From positions 62,001 through 126,000 of the forward strand of contig NZ_LTAW01000001.1 of NCBI RefSeq assembly GCF_001639725.1: a stretch of 64,000 bases of DNA. The letters run 5' to 3'. Position numbers and translations under genes: made by a program. A model generated the notes under the pieces. That model worked only from the letters and a program-made list of their open reading frames with translations. It did not search any database and had not been told where the DNA came from. Origin of the DNA: Marinomonas atlantica. GTDB taxonomy: Bacteria > Pseudomonadota > Gammaproteobacteria > Pseudomonadales > Marinomonadaceae. The stretch's first letter is position 1. Each line of letters starts with the position of its first letter. Shown piece after piece: positions 44,260 to 52,704 of the stretch.

Positions 44260-44271
44260 TGCACAATATCC

Positions 44272-44319
44272 TGTACATGTACTGAGTCTTAAACTAAACT
44301 TGTCCCATATATTGTACAA
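44272..44319. promoter_or_regulatory. YefM-type operators with TGTACA cores
   Basis: TGTACATGTACT (44272-44283) and TTGTACAA (44312-44319) each have the TGTACA core known from the YefM-YoeB operator of Escherichia coli. They lie 13-60 bases before the antitoxin gene. Confidence 0.75.
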
Positions 44320-44331
44320 GTGAGGTGCAAA

Positions 44332-44586
44332 ATGAGAATAGTCTCTTTTACCGAAGCCCGAAATAGCCTAAAAGCCGTTTTGGATAATGTCATTAATGAT
44401 GCGGATACGACTGTAATCACTCGTCGTGACTCTGAAGATGCTGTTGTAATGTCATTGGATTACTACAATAGTCTTATGGAAACGGTTCATTTACTTCGTT
44501 CTCCAGCGAACGCTGAACACTTAAATCGTTCAATTGCACAGTTTAAAGCGGGTAAAACGACCCAGCGAGAACTTATTGATGAGTGA
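44332..44586 (+). CDS. yefM: YefM antitoxin
   Basis: An 84-residue antitoxin of the Phd/YefM family: MRIVSFTEARNSLKAVLDNV at the start, then DAVVMSLDYYNSLMETVHLL. The start at 44332 follows GAGGTG. The C-terminal part should bind YoeB. The gene overlaps the toxin start by 8 bases. TGTACA palindromes upstream agree with YefM autoregulation. Confidence 0.93.
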   Translation: MRIVSFTEARNSLKAVLDNVINDADTTVITRRDSEDAVVMSLDYYNSLMETVHLLRSPANAEHLNRSIAQFKAGKTTQRELIDE

Positions 44587-44842
44587 CAGGTTATTATCAT
44601 GGACTGATGAAGCTTGGAATGGTTACGTATATTGGCAGACTCAAGACAAGAAAACCTTGAAACGTATCAATAAGCTAATTGCCGATGTAAAGCGCACTCC
44701 ATTTGCTGGGATTGGAAAACCGGAACCTCTTAAGGAAAACCTTTCAGGCTTCTGGTCTCGCAGAATAGATGATACCAATCGTTTGGTATATGCCGTGGAT
44801 GATACAGCAATTACGGTTATTTCGTGCCGTTATCATTACTAG
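44579..44842 (+). CDS. yoeB: YoeB toxin
   Basis: An 87-residue ribosome-dependent mRNA interferase. LLSWTDEAWNGYVYWQTQDKK, GKPEPLKENLSGFWSRRID and the C-terminal SCRYHY are diagnostic of YoeB, with the catalytic glutamate, arginine, histidine and terminal tyrosine in place. Start at 44579 (ATGAGTGA overlap with yefM). A repeat copy follows 15 bases after the stop. Confidence 0.95.
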   Translation: MSDRLLSWTDEAWNGYVYWQTQDKKTLKRINKLIADVKRTPFAGIGKPEPLKENLSGFWSRRIDDTNRLVYAVDDTAITVISCRYHY

Positions 44843-44857
44843 TAATTGCCCTTTCAG

Positions 44858-44880
44858 TTAATCGGGGTCAGATGAAAATA
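44858..44880 (+). repeat. GGGGTCAGATGAAAA motif, single copy
   Basis: TTAATCGGGGTCAGATGAAA lies directly after yoeB and before a higA remnant. It has lost the last bases of the standard motif. Confidence 0.85.
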
Positions 44881-44886
44881 ACCAAT

Positions 44887-44925
44887 GTTCGACAAGAGGC
44901 GTTGTTTAAGGTCTTTTAAACTTAT
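44887..44925 (-). pseudogene. higA remnant, first 13 codons
   Basis: Read on the minus strand it gives ISLKDLKQRLLSN, against MSLKDLKQRALSN for the intact HigA at 43646. The start codon has become ATA, and the remaining gene is missing. It lies next to a repeat copy, as does the intact gene. Confidence 0.72.
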
Positions 44926-44963
44926 CAGGCCTGTACCTCTTTCTATTTGACAATGATTAGCAC

Positions 44964-44992
44964 AAAAAACGGCCTCGGATGAGGCCGTTTTT
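44964..44992. terminator. Bidirectional terminator-like hairpin
   Basis: AAAAAACGGCCTC, a 4-base loop and GAGGCCGTTTTTG form a strong hairpin with A and T runs on the two sides. It would end the transcript of the gene whose fragment is at 45010-45135, and also yefM-yoeB. Confidence 0.8.
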
Positions 44993-45009
44993 GTTAGGCA
45001 GGTAAACCG

Positions 45010-45135
45010 TTACGATTTCGTCGTGGGGATGTCTTGGGTTTCATCTTGGTTGTTTTCATTCCAGATGTTTTCATCGATCTGATCTTTTAGCTCAGGGTAT
45101 TCTCTGGCATCAAAGACAGGAATATGAGTTTTACG
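45010..45135 (-). pseudogene. C-terminal gene fragment
   Basis: About 40 codons read KTHIPVFDAREYPELKDQID and onward to PTTKS with a stop. The terminator at 44964 follows. The upstream part of the gene is missing exactly where a repeat copy begins (45141). I do not recognise the family. Confidence 0.45.
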
Positions 45136-45140
45136 TCAAG

Positions 45141-45165
45141 GTAATCGGGGTCAGATGAAAAATAG
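45141..45165 (+). repeat. GGGGTCAGATGAAAAATAG motif, single copy
   Basis: GTAATCGGGGTCAGATGAAA and AATAG match the standard motif. It separates the gene fragment from the monooxygenase module. From 45166 to 45343 there is no gene and no further structure that I can see. Confidence 0.9.
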
Positions 45166-45343
45166 TCTGAGCTTTGTTTGAGTTACGGCTAGCTTGAAGC
45201 TAAGTGCAAGGATATATGGCTCAGGGCGCATAGAATATTTTGGCTTTCTCAAAAACTGAGTGTGTCGGTTAATGATAATGATGAGGTTTTATTCGGCCCA
45301 ATAAGAGCGTAGGCTTAATTGATACCCTTTAGAAGGTAAGAAG

Positions 45344-46504
45344 ATGAATGGAATCATTATTGGTGCTGGCATTGCTGGTCTTTCGACAGCGATTGCTCTT
45401 AAGTTAAAGGGCATTGAGGTCGATATTTATGAAGCATCCGCGGAGTTGAAAGTAGTTGGTGCGGGCATCCTTGTGCCACCCAATGCAATGGCCGTTTTAG
45501 CTCATTATGGTCTGGCCGATGAGGTAAAGTCTTATGGCAAGGAAATAGATGCCCTCCGTGTTTCGAGCTTCCGAGGGGAGCCCATATCAATAACCCCATC
45601 CACGTTCGTAAACAATCGAACGCAGTTCAAAACAGTCGCTCTTCACAGAGGGAAGCTACAAGAAATATTACTTCGCAATGTCAGTGAAGAGCGCATTCAT
45701 CTAGGCTATCAGTACAGCAGAGTCGAGAGTACGAATGAAGGTCTACAGGTCTCTTTTGCGAATAACCAACAACGCATTGCAGATTTCATGATAGGGGCGG
45801 ATGGCCTAAGGTCGAAAGTGAGGCAGTTTGTCATGCCTGACTCCGCATTGCGTAACGGTCAGCAGGTCTGCTGGAGAGGTGTGGCAAATATTCAATTACC
45901 TGAAAGCTCTAATGCTCAACTAACAGAGCTATGGGGAGATGGCACTCGTTTTGGCTTTGTGCCAATCGGGCCAGATCAAGTATATTGGTATGCAACTGCC
46001 TCTAGTAAACGTAATTATTATTTTGAATCTGATAGAGCTGCTGACAGTTTGCGAAAGCTGTTCTCTTCTTACATAACGTGTGTCGATAACATCATTGATA
46101 GTACGCCTCAAGATTTAATAATTGAGGGGAATATGTATGACATAAAACCGCTGAAACACTGGTTTTCAAATCGAGTAGTGCTTCTAGGGGATGCGGCTCA
46201 TGCGATAACACCCAACTTAGGTCAGGGTGGGGCATTAGCGATTGAAGATTCCTATGCGATTGCAGAAAAATTAGAGCACTTTAGTGACCCAGCAACAGCC
46301 TTTTTAGAGTTTCAGCAGGCTAGGCAGACCAGAGTGGATAGGGTGTCGAAAGCTTCATGGAAAATTGGTCAGATTACCAACTGGCGCTCTCCGCTCCTGT
46401 GTTCAGCACGAAACCAAATTTTAAGTAAGGTCGCGCCAATGATGGCGAACAGCCAATCGGATTGGCTTTATAATTTCGAGATATCTAAACACTCCAATAA
46501 TTAA
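45344..46504 (+). CDS. FAD-dependent monooxygenase (UbiH/salicylate hydroxylase-like)
   Basis: A 386-residue flavoprotein hydroxylase. The ADP-binding motif IIGAGIAGLSTAIALKLKGI is at the N-terminus, the DG motif is IGADGLRSKVRQF near residue 155, and VVLLGDAAHAITPNLGQGG near 285 is the FAD/ribose motif. It hydroxylates a small, probably aromatic, substrate that cannot be named. It is a lone gene, with repeat copies at both ends (45141 and 46499/46633), so it looks like cargo of the accessory region. Confidence 0.88.
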   Translation: MNGIIIGAGIAGLSTAIALKLKGIEVDIYEASAELKVVGAGILVPPNAMAVLAHYGLADEVKSYGKEIDALRVSSFRGEPISITPSTFVNNRTQFKTVALHRGKLQEILLRNVSEERIHLGYQYSRVESTNEGLQVSFANNQQRIADFMIGADGLRSKVRQFVMPDSALRNGQQVCWRGVANIQLPESSNAQLTELWGDGTRFGFVPIGPDQVYWYATASSKRNYYFESDRAADSLRKLFSSYITCVDNIIDSTPQDLIIEGNMYDIKPLKHWFSNRVVLLGDAAHAITPNLGQGGALAIEDSYAIAEKLEHFSDPATAFLEFQQARQTRVDRVSKASWKIGQITNWRSPLLCSARNQILSKVAPMMANSQSDWLYNFEISKHSNN

Positions 46505-46519
46505 GGGCAGATGAAAATT
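46499..46519 (+). repeat. Degenerate GGGCAGATGAAAA motif
   Basis: TTAAGGGCAGATGAAAAT resembles the GGGGTCAGATGAAAA motif with a small deletion. It overlaps the stop codon of the monooxygenase gene. Confidence 0.5.
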
Positions 46520-46570
46520 ACGCGTCGTTTTACGATGACTTGGCCACTTTATCGGTTATTGTCGTGGTGA

Positions 46571-46630
46571 TTACGCAGGTATTTGCTGGGTAATACAATG
46601 CAAATTCCCGCCTCCCAGTAGGATTTCGCG
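46571..46630 (-). pseudogene. Duplicate 3' end of an agmatine deiminase gene
   Basis: These 60 bases correspond to the last 20 codons (with stop) of aguA at 46725-46784. They differ at four positions, all in third codon positions, and still encode REILLGGGNLHCITQQIPA. The copy begins exactly at the stop codon. It is a fragment of a second, slightly diverged aguA allele. Confidence 0.9.
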
Positions 46631-46632
46631 GG

Positions 46633-46655
46633 CTAATTGGGGTCAGATGAAAAAA
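46633..46655 (+). repeat. GGGGTCAGATGAAAA motif, single copy
   Basis: CTAATTGGGGTCAGATGAAA lies between the duplicate aguA end and the terminator of the real aguA. It marks the right border of the first accessory region. Confidence 0.9.
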
Positions 46656-46672
46656 CGGGTAAAAATAACCGA

Positions 46673-46705
46673 AAAAGCCACGTCTGTGAGTCAGACGTGG
46701 CTTTT
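46673..46705 (-). terminator. Terminator of the aguBA operon
   Basis: AAAAGCCACGTCTG, a 5-base loop and its complement form a 14-bp stem. On the minus strand a run of T follows. It lies 20 bases beyond the aguA stop. Confidence 0.85.
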
Positions 46706-46724
46706 GTGTATATTTGCGTTGTGT

Positions 46725-47804
46725 TTACGCCGGTATTTGCTGGGTAATACAGTGCAAGTTCCCGCCGCCCAGTAGGATTTCGCGTGAAGGAATGCCGACT
46801 AACGTATGCTCGGGAAAGGCGGTTGCTAAGACGTCTTTCGCGCATTCGTCTTGCGTGCTGTCCAGTTGTGGGTAGAAGACGGCGCCGTTGCAGATTAAGA
46901 AGTTGGCGTACGATCCGCCGAGACGTTCGCCTGCTTCGCGTGCCATGCGGTCCGGTTGTACCAAGCCTGCGGCTTCTTCCTCAGACATGTATAACGGCCC
47001 AGGTATGGGGATCTGGTGTACTTTGATCTTCCGCCCCTTGGCATCGGTTTCATTGGCCAGTATTTCGAGTGCTTGTTGGCTAATGGCATACTGCGGATCG
47101 GAGTTGTCTTCACAGACGCTCAGGATCACTTCGCCGGGTTTTACCACATGCAAAATGTTGTCGATGTGGCCGTTGGTTTCATCGTTGAATAATCCCAATG
47201 GCAGCCAGATGACTTTTTCGATGCCCAAGTAATCCATGAGGTGTGCTTCAATCTCTGCACGGCTTAAATCTGGGTTACGACTGGGGTGCAGCAGACATTC
47301 TTCAGTGGTGTAGACGGTACCTTCTCCATCGCAGTGAATGGAGCCACCTTCAAGAATAAGCGGTGCGTTGTAGCACACCACATCTTCGTGTTCGGCGATA
47401 CGTATGCCAACCGTTTCGTCGTCTGACCAGTCGTCGTAGAGCCCATCAAGTTCCCCACCCCATGCGTTAAACTGCCAATTCACGGCACGTTTTTCACCGG
47501 CCTTGTTGATGACCATGGTCGGGCCGATGTCGCGCATCCAAGCATCGTTATAGGCCATCGGAAAAATCTGTACCTGTTCTGGTAGCATGGCTCTTGCTTG
47601 TATCTCTTGCTCCGGCAAAACGGCGACTTTGACGGTGACGTAGCGGCTTAGGCATTTAATAAAATGTGCGAAGGTCGCCTGTGCAGGTGCGGCTTGTTTG
47701 CGCCAGTTGTCTGGTCGAGTTGGCCACGCCAACCAAACGCTGGCAAGAGGACTATGCTCTCCCGGCATCCAAAAACCGTCTGCTTTAGGGGTAGGTACTT
47801 GCAT
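46725..47804 (-). CDS. aguA: Agmatine deiminase
   Basis: A 359-residue enzyme of the guanidino-modifying family that turns agmatine into N-carbamoylputrescine. The N-terminal motif DGFWMPGEHSPLASVWLAWP and MRDIGPTMV are typical, and the catalytic cysteine is in GGGNLHCITQQ close to the C-terminus. aguB lies 8 bases upstream in the same direction. Both genes lead to putrescine, which the puu genes on the other strand use. Confidence 0.96.
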   Translation of the reverse strand: MQVPTPKADGFWMPGEHSPLASVWLAWPTRPDNWRKQAAPAQATFAHFIKCLSRYVTVKVAVLPEQEIQARAMLPEQVQIFPMAYNDAWMRDIGPTMVINKAGEKRAVNWQFNAWGGELDGLYDDWSDDETVGIRIAEHEDVVCYNAPLILEGGSIHCDGEGTVYTTEECLLHPSRNPDLSRAEIEAHLMDYLGIEKVIWLPLGLFNDETNGHIDNILHVVKPGEVILSVCEDNSDPQYAISQQALEILANETDAKGRKIKVHQIPIPGPLYMSEEEAAGLVQPDRMAREAGERLGGSYANFLICNGAVFYPQLDSTQDECAKDVLATAFPEHTLVGIPSREILLGGGNLHCITQQIPA

Positions 47805-47812
47805 TGCGGCTC

Positions 47813-48691
47813 CTATTTGACTTGTCCATCAAGGGTTTTGATCACATCGTAATGCTCTGGGCGACGATCTCGGAATAAACCCCAAGCTTTACGCTGTCGG
47901 CGCACGTCGTCTAAATCAAAGGTGTGTACTAGCACGTCTTCGCTGTCGCGCCCTGCTTGTTTGATGACGTCACCTGTTTCATCACAGATAAACGAAGAGC
48001 CATAGAATGTTAGCTCTAAATCACGATGTTGTGCGGTTTCTTTGCCAATACGGTTGGAAGCAATCACAGGTACTTGGTTGGCGGCGGCATGACCACGCAT
48101 GGTGTTGGTCCAGTGTGGCATGGTATTAAGCTGAGGCTGGCTTGGCTCAGAGCCAATGGCAGTTGGGAACAATAAAATATCCGCGCCCATTAATACCATA
48201 GAGCGTGCGGTTTCAGGGAACCACTGATCCCAACAGATGCCCACGCCAACGCAGCCGAACTTGGTTTGCCATACTTTAAAGCCCGTATCCCCAGGGCTGA
48301 AGTAGTACTTTTCTAAGTAGCCATCGCTGTCTGGGATATGTGTTTTACGGTACACACCCAGTAGTTCGCCACCGGCGTCGATCATGGCAACCGAATTAAA
48401 ACGCGCTTGTCCTGCTTTTTCGAACCAGCTGAATGGCAATACTACATTCAACTCTTTAGCGAGTTCGGTAAAGCGTTTAAACGCCTCATTTTCAGCAAGT
48501 GTGGTGGCCAAATCATGGTAAGGCTCGTGGATTTCAATACAAAAATACGGTGTTTCAAAGAGTTCTTGAATCAAAATGATTTGAGCGCCTTGTGACGCCG
48601 CATTACGAATCAACGTTTCCGCTCGGTTGAGGTTGTCTTGCTGATCCCAGGTACAGTGCATTTGTGTCGCTGCCACCGTTACTTTTGACAT
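47813..48691 (-). CDS. aguB: N-carbamoylputrescine amidase
   Basis: A 292-residue nitrilase-superfamily amidase. The catalytic triad is Glu in LIQELFETPYF, Lys in YRKTHIPD and Cys in GVGICWDQWFPE. It releases putrescine, CO2 and ammonia from N-carbamoylputrescine. It is the first gene of the aguBA operon and is divergent from the puuC-like gene. A TACC-N8-GATA site lies in the region between. Confidence 0.96.
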   Translation of the reverse strand: MSKVTVAATQMHCTWDQQDNLNRAETLIRNAASQGAQIILIQELFETPYFCIEIHEPYHDLATTLAENEAFKRFTELAKELNVVLPFSWFEKAGQARFNSVAMIDAGGELLGVYRKTHIPDSDGYLEKYYFSPGDTGFKVWQTKFGCVGVGICWDQWFPETARSMVLMGADILLFPTAIGSEPSQPQLNTMPHWTNTMRGHAAANQVPVIASNRIGKETAQHRDLELTFYGSSFICDETGDVIKQAGRDSEDVLVHTFDLDDVRRQRKAWGLFRDRRPEHYDVIKTLDGQVK

Positions 48692-48801
48692 AGTGTGCTC
48701 TCCAGATCGTCACCCAGTGGGTATTGTTATGGTTATAAATAAAATTGGCAAAGACGCTGCTTTGACGTATTGCCTCATCTTAGTGAGCCGGTAAAAAAAC
48801 G

Positions 48802-48820
48802 ATATACCCCCACGGGGATA
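48802..48820. promoter_or_regulatory. TACC-N8-GATA site between aguB and puuC
   Basis: ATATACCCCCACGGGGATA has the form ATATACC-N5-GGGGATA, and the same form with another centre is found ahead of puuA (53096-53114). A related site is ahead of nhaC. It is a candidate operator for the LuxR-type regulator at 51886-52704. Confidence 0.55.
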
Positions 48821-48906
48821 TGGTGAGACAGGATGACACTCAGTTAACTTAGAACCCTAGCAATTCACTACACGTTCCTTGTGAGCGTCAGAGTAAGGAA
48901 GGACGA

Positions 48907-50397
48907 ATGAAAACCTATCAACAATGGCAAACGCTACAAACGGAACTGTCCCTGTCGACACAGGCATACATTAATGGACGTTTCACGCCAGCGCAAAGCG
49001 GTGACACATTCGCCTGCATTAATCCGACTGACGAGCGCTTACTAGGAAACGTTGCCAGCTGTGATGCGGCAGATGTCGACATCGCCGTGGATGTGGCGAA
49101 AGCCGCCTTTAAAAGCGGTACTTGGTCTGATATGGCCCCTGGTAAACGCAAGCGCATTTTACAAAAATGGGCTGATTTACTGGAACAGCACCAAGACGAA
49201 TTGGCGTTAATCGATACTTTAGATATGGGGAAATCCATTTCTGAAATGGTCAATATTGATGTGCCAGACTCGATCGACTCACTACGTTGGTCAGCAGAAT
49301 GCATTGATAAGTTATATGGCGAAATTGCGCCAACCAATAAAGACAATCTAGCGTTAATCAGCCGCGAAGCGTTAGGTGTGGTGGCGATCATCACACCATG
49401 GAATTACCCCTTGATGATGGTGATGTGGAAGATTGCACCCGCGCTGGCGGCGGGCAATTGCGTCATCCTTAAACCGTCGGAAAAGTCGCCGTTGAGCGCG
49501 TTACGAATTGCCGAGTTAGCAACGCAAGCGGGGGTCCCAGATGGTGTCTTCAATGTCCTCCCCGGTTATGGTCACACCGCTGGTAAAGCCCTTGCGTTGC
49601 ACCACGATATTGGCACCCTTGCCTTCACTGGTTCCAGCCGTGTCGCCGGAATGCTAATGCAATATGCAGGTCAGTCCAATATGAAGCGGGTTTGGCTTGA
49701 AGCGGGCGGTAAATCCCCGTGTTTGGTATTTGAAGATTGCAAAGACATTCAAGCGGCGGCGAAAGGCGCGGCAACGGCCATCTTTACCAACCAAGGGGAA
49801 GTCTGTATCGCTTGTTCGCGTTTGTATGTGCAAAACAGCATCAAAGACGAATTTATGGTGGCGCTACTGGAGGCGGCCAAAGCATATGTGCCGGGCGATC
49901 CATTGGACCCTGCGACGAAAATGGGACCGATGGTCGATAAAGCCCAGTTGGATACCGTGACGCGTTTTATTGAAAGTGCCATTGCAGATGGCGCGACGTT
50001 GGCTTTGGGTGGCGCACCTGAGTATCAAGAAGGACAAGGCTTCTATGCTAAGCCGACCATCTTTACCGATGCGACGCATGAGATGGAGTTTGTTCGCGAA
50101 GAAATTTTTGGCCCAGTATTGGCGGTCATGGGGTTTGACAGCGAAGACGAAGCGATTGAGCTAGCGAACGATTCCCAATATGGCTTAGGGGCGTCCGTGT
50201 GGACTAATGATTTAGGCCGCGCTCATCGTGTCAGCCGCTTGCTGGAATCTGGCATGGTGTGGGTAAACACGTGGGGCGATGGTGACAGCACAGTGCCATT
50301 TGGCGGAGTGAAAGCCTCTGGTAATGGCCGCGATAAATCATGGCACGCACTAGAGAAATACACCGAACTCAAGAATACGTGGATCAGTCTTAAATAA
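48907..50397 (+). CDS. puuC: Gamma-glutamyl-gamma-aminobutyraldehyde dehydrogenase
   Basis: A 496-residue aldehyde dehydrogenase. ITPWNYPLMMVMWKIAPALA, the glutamate in LEAGGKSP and the cysteine in NQGEVCIACSR are visible. In the Puu pathway it oxidises gamma-glutamyl-gamma-aminobutyraldehyde. The puuB gene follows in the same direction 114 bases on, and aguB is divergent. Other diamine-derived aldehydes are possible substrates. Confidence 0.9.
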   Translation: MKTYQQWQTLQTELSLSTQAYINGRFTPAQSGDTFACINPTDERLLGNVASCDAADVDIAVDVAKAAFKSGTWSDMAPGKRKRILQKWADLLEQHQDELALIDTLDMGKSISEMVNIDVPDSIDSLRWSAECIDKLYGEIAPTNKDNLALISREALGVVAIITPWNYPLMMVMWKIAPALAAGNCVILKPSEKSPLSALRIAELATQAGVPDGVFNVLPGYGHTAGKALALHHDIGTLAFTGSSRVAGMLMQYAGQSNMKRVWLEAGGKSPCLVFEDCKDIQAAAKGAATAIFTNQGEVCIACSRLYVQNSIKDEFMVALLEAAKAYVPGDPLDPATKMGPMVDKAQLDTVTRFIESAIADGATLALGGAPEYQEGQGFYAKPTIFTDATHEMEFVREEIFGPVLAVMGFDSEDEAIELANDSQYGLGASVWTNDLGRAHRVSRLLESGMVWVNTWGDGDSTVPFGGVKASGNGRDKSWHALEKYTELKNTWISLK

Positions 50398-50425
50398 ACG
50401 TCGGGGTTGTTAAGCCACGTTTATT

Positions 50426-50468
50426 GCCCTCTTAGCGTTTAAAAAAGAGGGCGGCAGGCGAACCTGCC
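50426..50468. terminator. Two hairpins between puuC and puuB
   Basis: GCCCTCTT with its complement (50426-50452) and GGCAGG-CGAA-CCTGCC (50453-50468) form adjacent hairpins. No T run follows, so they may adjust rather than stop transcription into puuB, or protect the puuC message. Confidence 0.45.
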
Positions 50469-50511
50469 ATGAACCTATTATCAGTCTTTAAGCTTTGGAA
50501 GGTCGTTTATT

Positions 50512-51795
50512 ATGTCATCTCCTACTCATGCAAACTCTTATTATGCGGCCTCCGCAAACGACAAAACACCGCGTCCCCAGTTAACTGGCGAGCACCGTTG
50601 CGATGTCTGTGTGGTGGGGGCTGGATTTACTGGCATCTCTACAGCGCTCGCGTTGGCCGAAAAAGGCAAACGTGTGATTGTCGTTGAAGGCAGTCGTATT
50701 GGTTTTGGCGCCTCGGGTCGTAACGGCGGTCAGATCGTTAACAGCTTCAACCGAGATATTGATTACATCTTTGATAATTACGGTGAGGTTATTGGTCATA
50801 AAATGGCGAAAATGGCCTTTGCTGGCGCGGACCTGATCCGTCATCGCATTGAAAAATACAATATTGATTGCGACCTAAAGCACGGCAACGTCTTTGCGGC
50901 TTGCAATAAAAAGCAATTTGAAGAGCTAAAAGCCAAGCAAGCATTGTGGGAGTCTCATGGCCACAATGAACTTGAGCTACTGACGTCCTCTACGATTCAA
51001 GACCACATTGGTAGTGATCGCTACGAGGGTGGTTTGCTGGATCGAAAAGGCGGCCATATTCAGCCGTTAAACCTTGTTTTAGGACAAGCACAAGCCTTTG
51101 AAAGCCTTGGTGGACTGATCTTCGAAGACTCAGAAGTGGTGCGTTTAGAAAAAGGTGTGCCAGGCAAAGTCGTGACCAAACAAGGCTCTGTGATTGCCGA
51201 TAAAATCGTCGTCGCAGGTAATGCGTACATCTTTGGCATATTGCCAGAGATCGAGAAAAAGGCCATGCCTTGTGGCACGCAAGTGATTGCTACCGAGCCG
51301 CTATCGCCTGAGATGCAAAAACAGCTGTTACCAACGGATCGTTGTGTAGAAGACTGTAACTATGTGCTGGATTACTACCGCTTATCCGGCGATGGACGTC
51401 TAATTTATGGCGGCGGCACCACCTATGGCGCGCGTGATCCGGGTGAAATTGAGTCGATCATTGTGCCGAAGATGCTGAAAACCTACCCGATGTTGAAAGG
51501 CACAAAAATCGATTTTGCGTGGACCGGTAACTTCTTGTTGACCATGATGCGCATGCCTCAGGTCGGTAAAATCGGCGAGAACTTGTACTACGCACAAGGC
51601 TACTCTGGCCATGGCGTGACCAATTCACATCTGATGGGCGAAATCTTATCGGATGCGATAGACGGTGATACCGAACGCTTTGATGTGTTCGCCAGCATGC
51701 CACAGTATCAGTTCCCAGGCGGTCGCATGTTACGCGTGCCCTACACCGTTGTTGGCGCGGCGTACTACAACATGCGTGATCGATTAGGTATCTAA
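50512..51795 (+). CDS. puuB: Gamma-glutamylputrescine oxidoreductase
   Basis: A 427-residue DAO-family flavoenzyme. The N-terminal SYYAASANDKTPRPQLTGE is typical of PuuB, followed by the FAD motif VVGAGFTGISTALALAEKG near residue 38 and GFGASGRNGGQI. The C-terminus has YAQGYSGHGVTNSHLMG. It oxidises gamma-glutamylputrescine to the aldehyde used by PuuC. GGAAGG precedes the ATG. A strong terminator follows. Confidence 0.93.
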   Translation: MSSPTHANSYYAASANDKTPRPQLTGEHRCDVCVVGAGFTGISTALALAEKGKRVIVVEGSRIGFGASGRNGGQIVNSFNRDIDYIFDNYGEVIGHKMAKMAFAGADLIRHRIEKYNIDCDLKHGNVFAACNKKQFEELKAKQALWESHGHNELELLTSSTIQDHIGSDRYEGGLLDRKGGHIQPLNLVLGQAQAFESLGGLIFEDSEVVRLEKGVPGKVVTKQGSVIADKIVVAGNAYIFGILPEIEKKAMPCGTQVIATEPLSPEMQKQLLPTDRCVEDCNYVLDYYRLSGDGRLIYGGGTTYGARDPGEIESIIVPKMLKTYPMLKGTKIDFAWTGNFLLTMMRMPQVGKIGENLYYAQGYSGHGVTNSHLMGEILSDAIDGDTERFDVFASMPQYQFPGGRMLRVPYTVVGAAYYNMRDRLGI

Positions 51796-51826
51796 AAGAT
51801 AAATGCCAAGAGTGTTTAGACATGCT

Positions 51827-51853
51827 AAAAAGCCGCTTTCAAGCGGCTTTTTT
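51827..51853. terminator. Bidirectional rho-independent terminator
   Basis: AAAAAGCCGCTT-TC-AAGCGGCTTTTTT lies between convergent puuB and the LuxR-type regulator gene, with A and T runs on the two sides. Confidence 0.92.
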
Positions 51854-51885
51854 GTATTTAAACATTAAGTATTGATCGTGTTCAG

Positions 51886-52704
51886 CTATACGACTTCTCG
51901 ATCTAATGCATCTAAGTGGCTGAGAAATAGTGTGAAAATTTCAGATTGTGTGGAGGTGTCCAAGCGCGCATGAATGTTTTTACGATGCACCTTAACTGTG
52001 CCAGCGCTGATGCCCAGTTCATTGGCAATGGACTTTGATGAGTGCCCTTTCAGTAAGAGCCCGAGTATCTCCTGCTCGCGGGTCGTTAAAACACCCTGTG
52101 CAAAGGTTTTCAGTGCATGTTTAAGCGGCCCTGTAGACGGTGCTCGTTCAATGAACTCCCCTGCTTGCGCCATCCAAAACTGCCCTATTAACGCTTCCAA
52201 CATAGGGAACACAGTTTTTAGATTATTCAGCTCCGTACGGCGAACAGAGCCAACCGTTTTTTTACGCCCCAGAGACACGGCGCAGGTGGTGTTTTTATCC
52301 AAGTCCACCAAGATGTTGATCTCATCGACCAAATCAAACTTTTGATAGCAGGACTGGTAATACTCTGTTTCTTCAAATGAATCGGGCGCCATATCCACCA
52401 AACGATAAATGCCGGGTGCAATGCCTTGTTGGATCGAGTTAAACACAGGGTCGAGTAAATACGCCTGATTTAAATACGTGCGTAAGGTTTGGCTTTGTTC
52501 CGCTGGGTCGGAGGGATAAATGAGCAGTGGTTTCAGTGCTTTTTTATAAGTCACCATGATGATGGTGTCAAAGTAGCATAGATTGCTTAAAACCCCTTCT
52601 AATACACTTGGAAAGCTAGGCACACGAACGTGACAGGTCAGCGTGGCTAAATCCTTCATGATTTCTGAAAGACCTAGCTGTCCTCGTAAGGTGTTTGTTT
52701 GCAT
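51886..52704 (-). CDS. LuxR-type transcriptional regulator
   Basis: A 272-residue protein with a C-terminal LuxR helix-turn-helix (LTTREQEILGLLLKGHSSKSIANELGISAGTVKVHRKNIH). The N-terminal 200 residues do not match an autoinducer domain that I can recognise. It lies between puuB and puuA and so probably controls polyamine genes. I chose the ATG at 52704 (GAGG upstream); 16 codons upstream have no such support. TACC-N8-GGTA sites in three promoters are candidate targets. Confidence 0.82.
   Translation of the reverse strand: MQTNTLRGQLGLSEIMKDLATLTCHVRVPSFPSVLEGVLSNLCYFDTIIMVTYKKALKPLLIYPSDPAEQSQTLRTYLNQAYLLDPVFNSIQQGIAPGIYRLVDMAPDSFEETEYYQSCYQKFDLVDEINILVDLDKNTTCAVSLGRKKTVGSVRRTELNNLKTVFPMLEALIGQFWMAQAGEFIERAPSTGPLKHALKTFAQGVLTTREQEILGLLLKGHSSKSIANELGISAGTVKVHRKNIHARLDTSTQSEIFTLFLSHLDALDREVV

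Noticed and set aside
45344-46504. The monooxygenase as the missing D-hydroxyproline oxidase
   Set aside because: Its motifs (DG and GDAAHA) belong to aromatic hydroxylases and not to D-amino acid dehydrogenases, and it lies in the accessory region far from the hydroxyproline operon.
50426-50468. Strong terminator between puuC and puuB
   Set aside because: The hairpins have no following T run, so I list them only as low-confidence structures.
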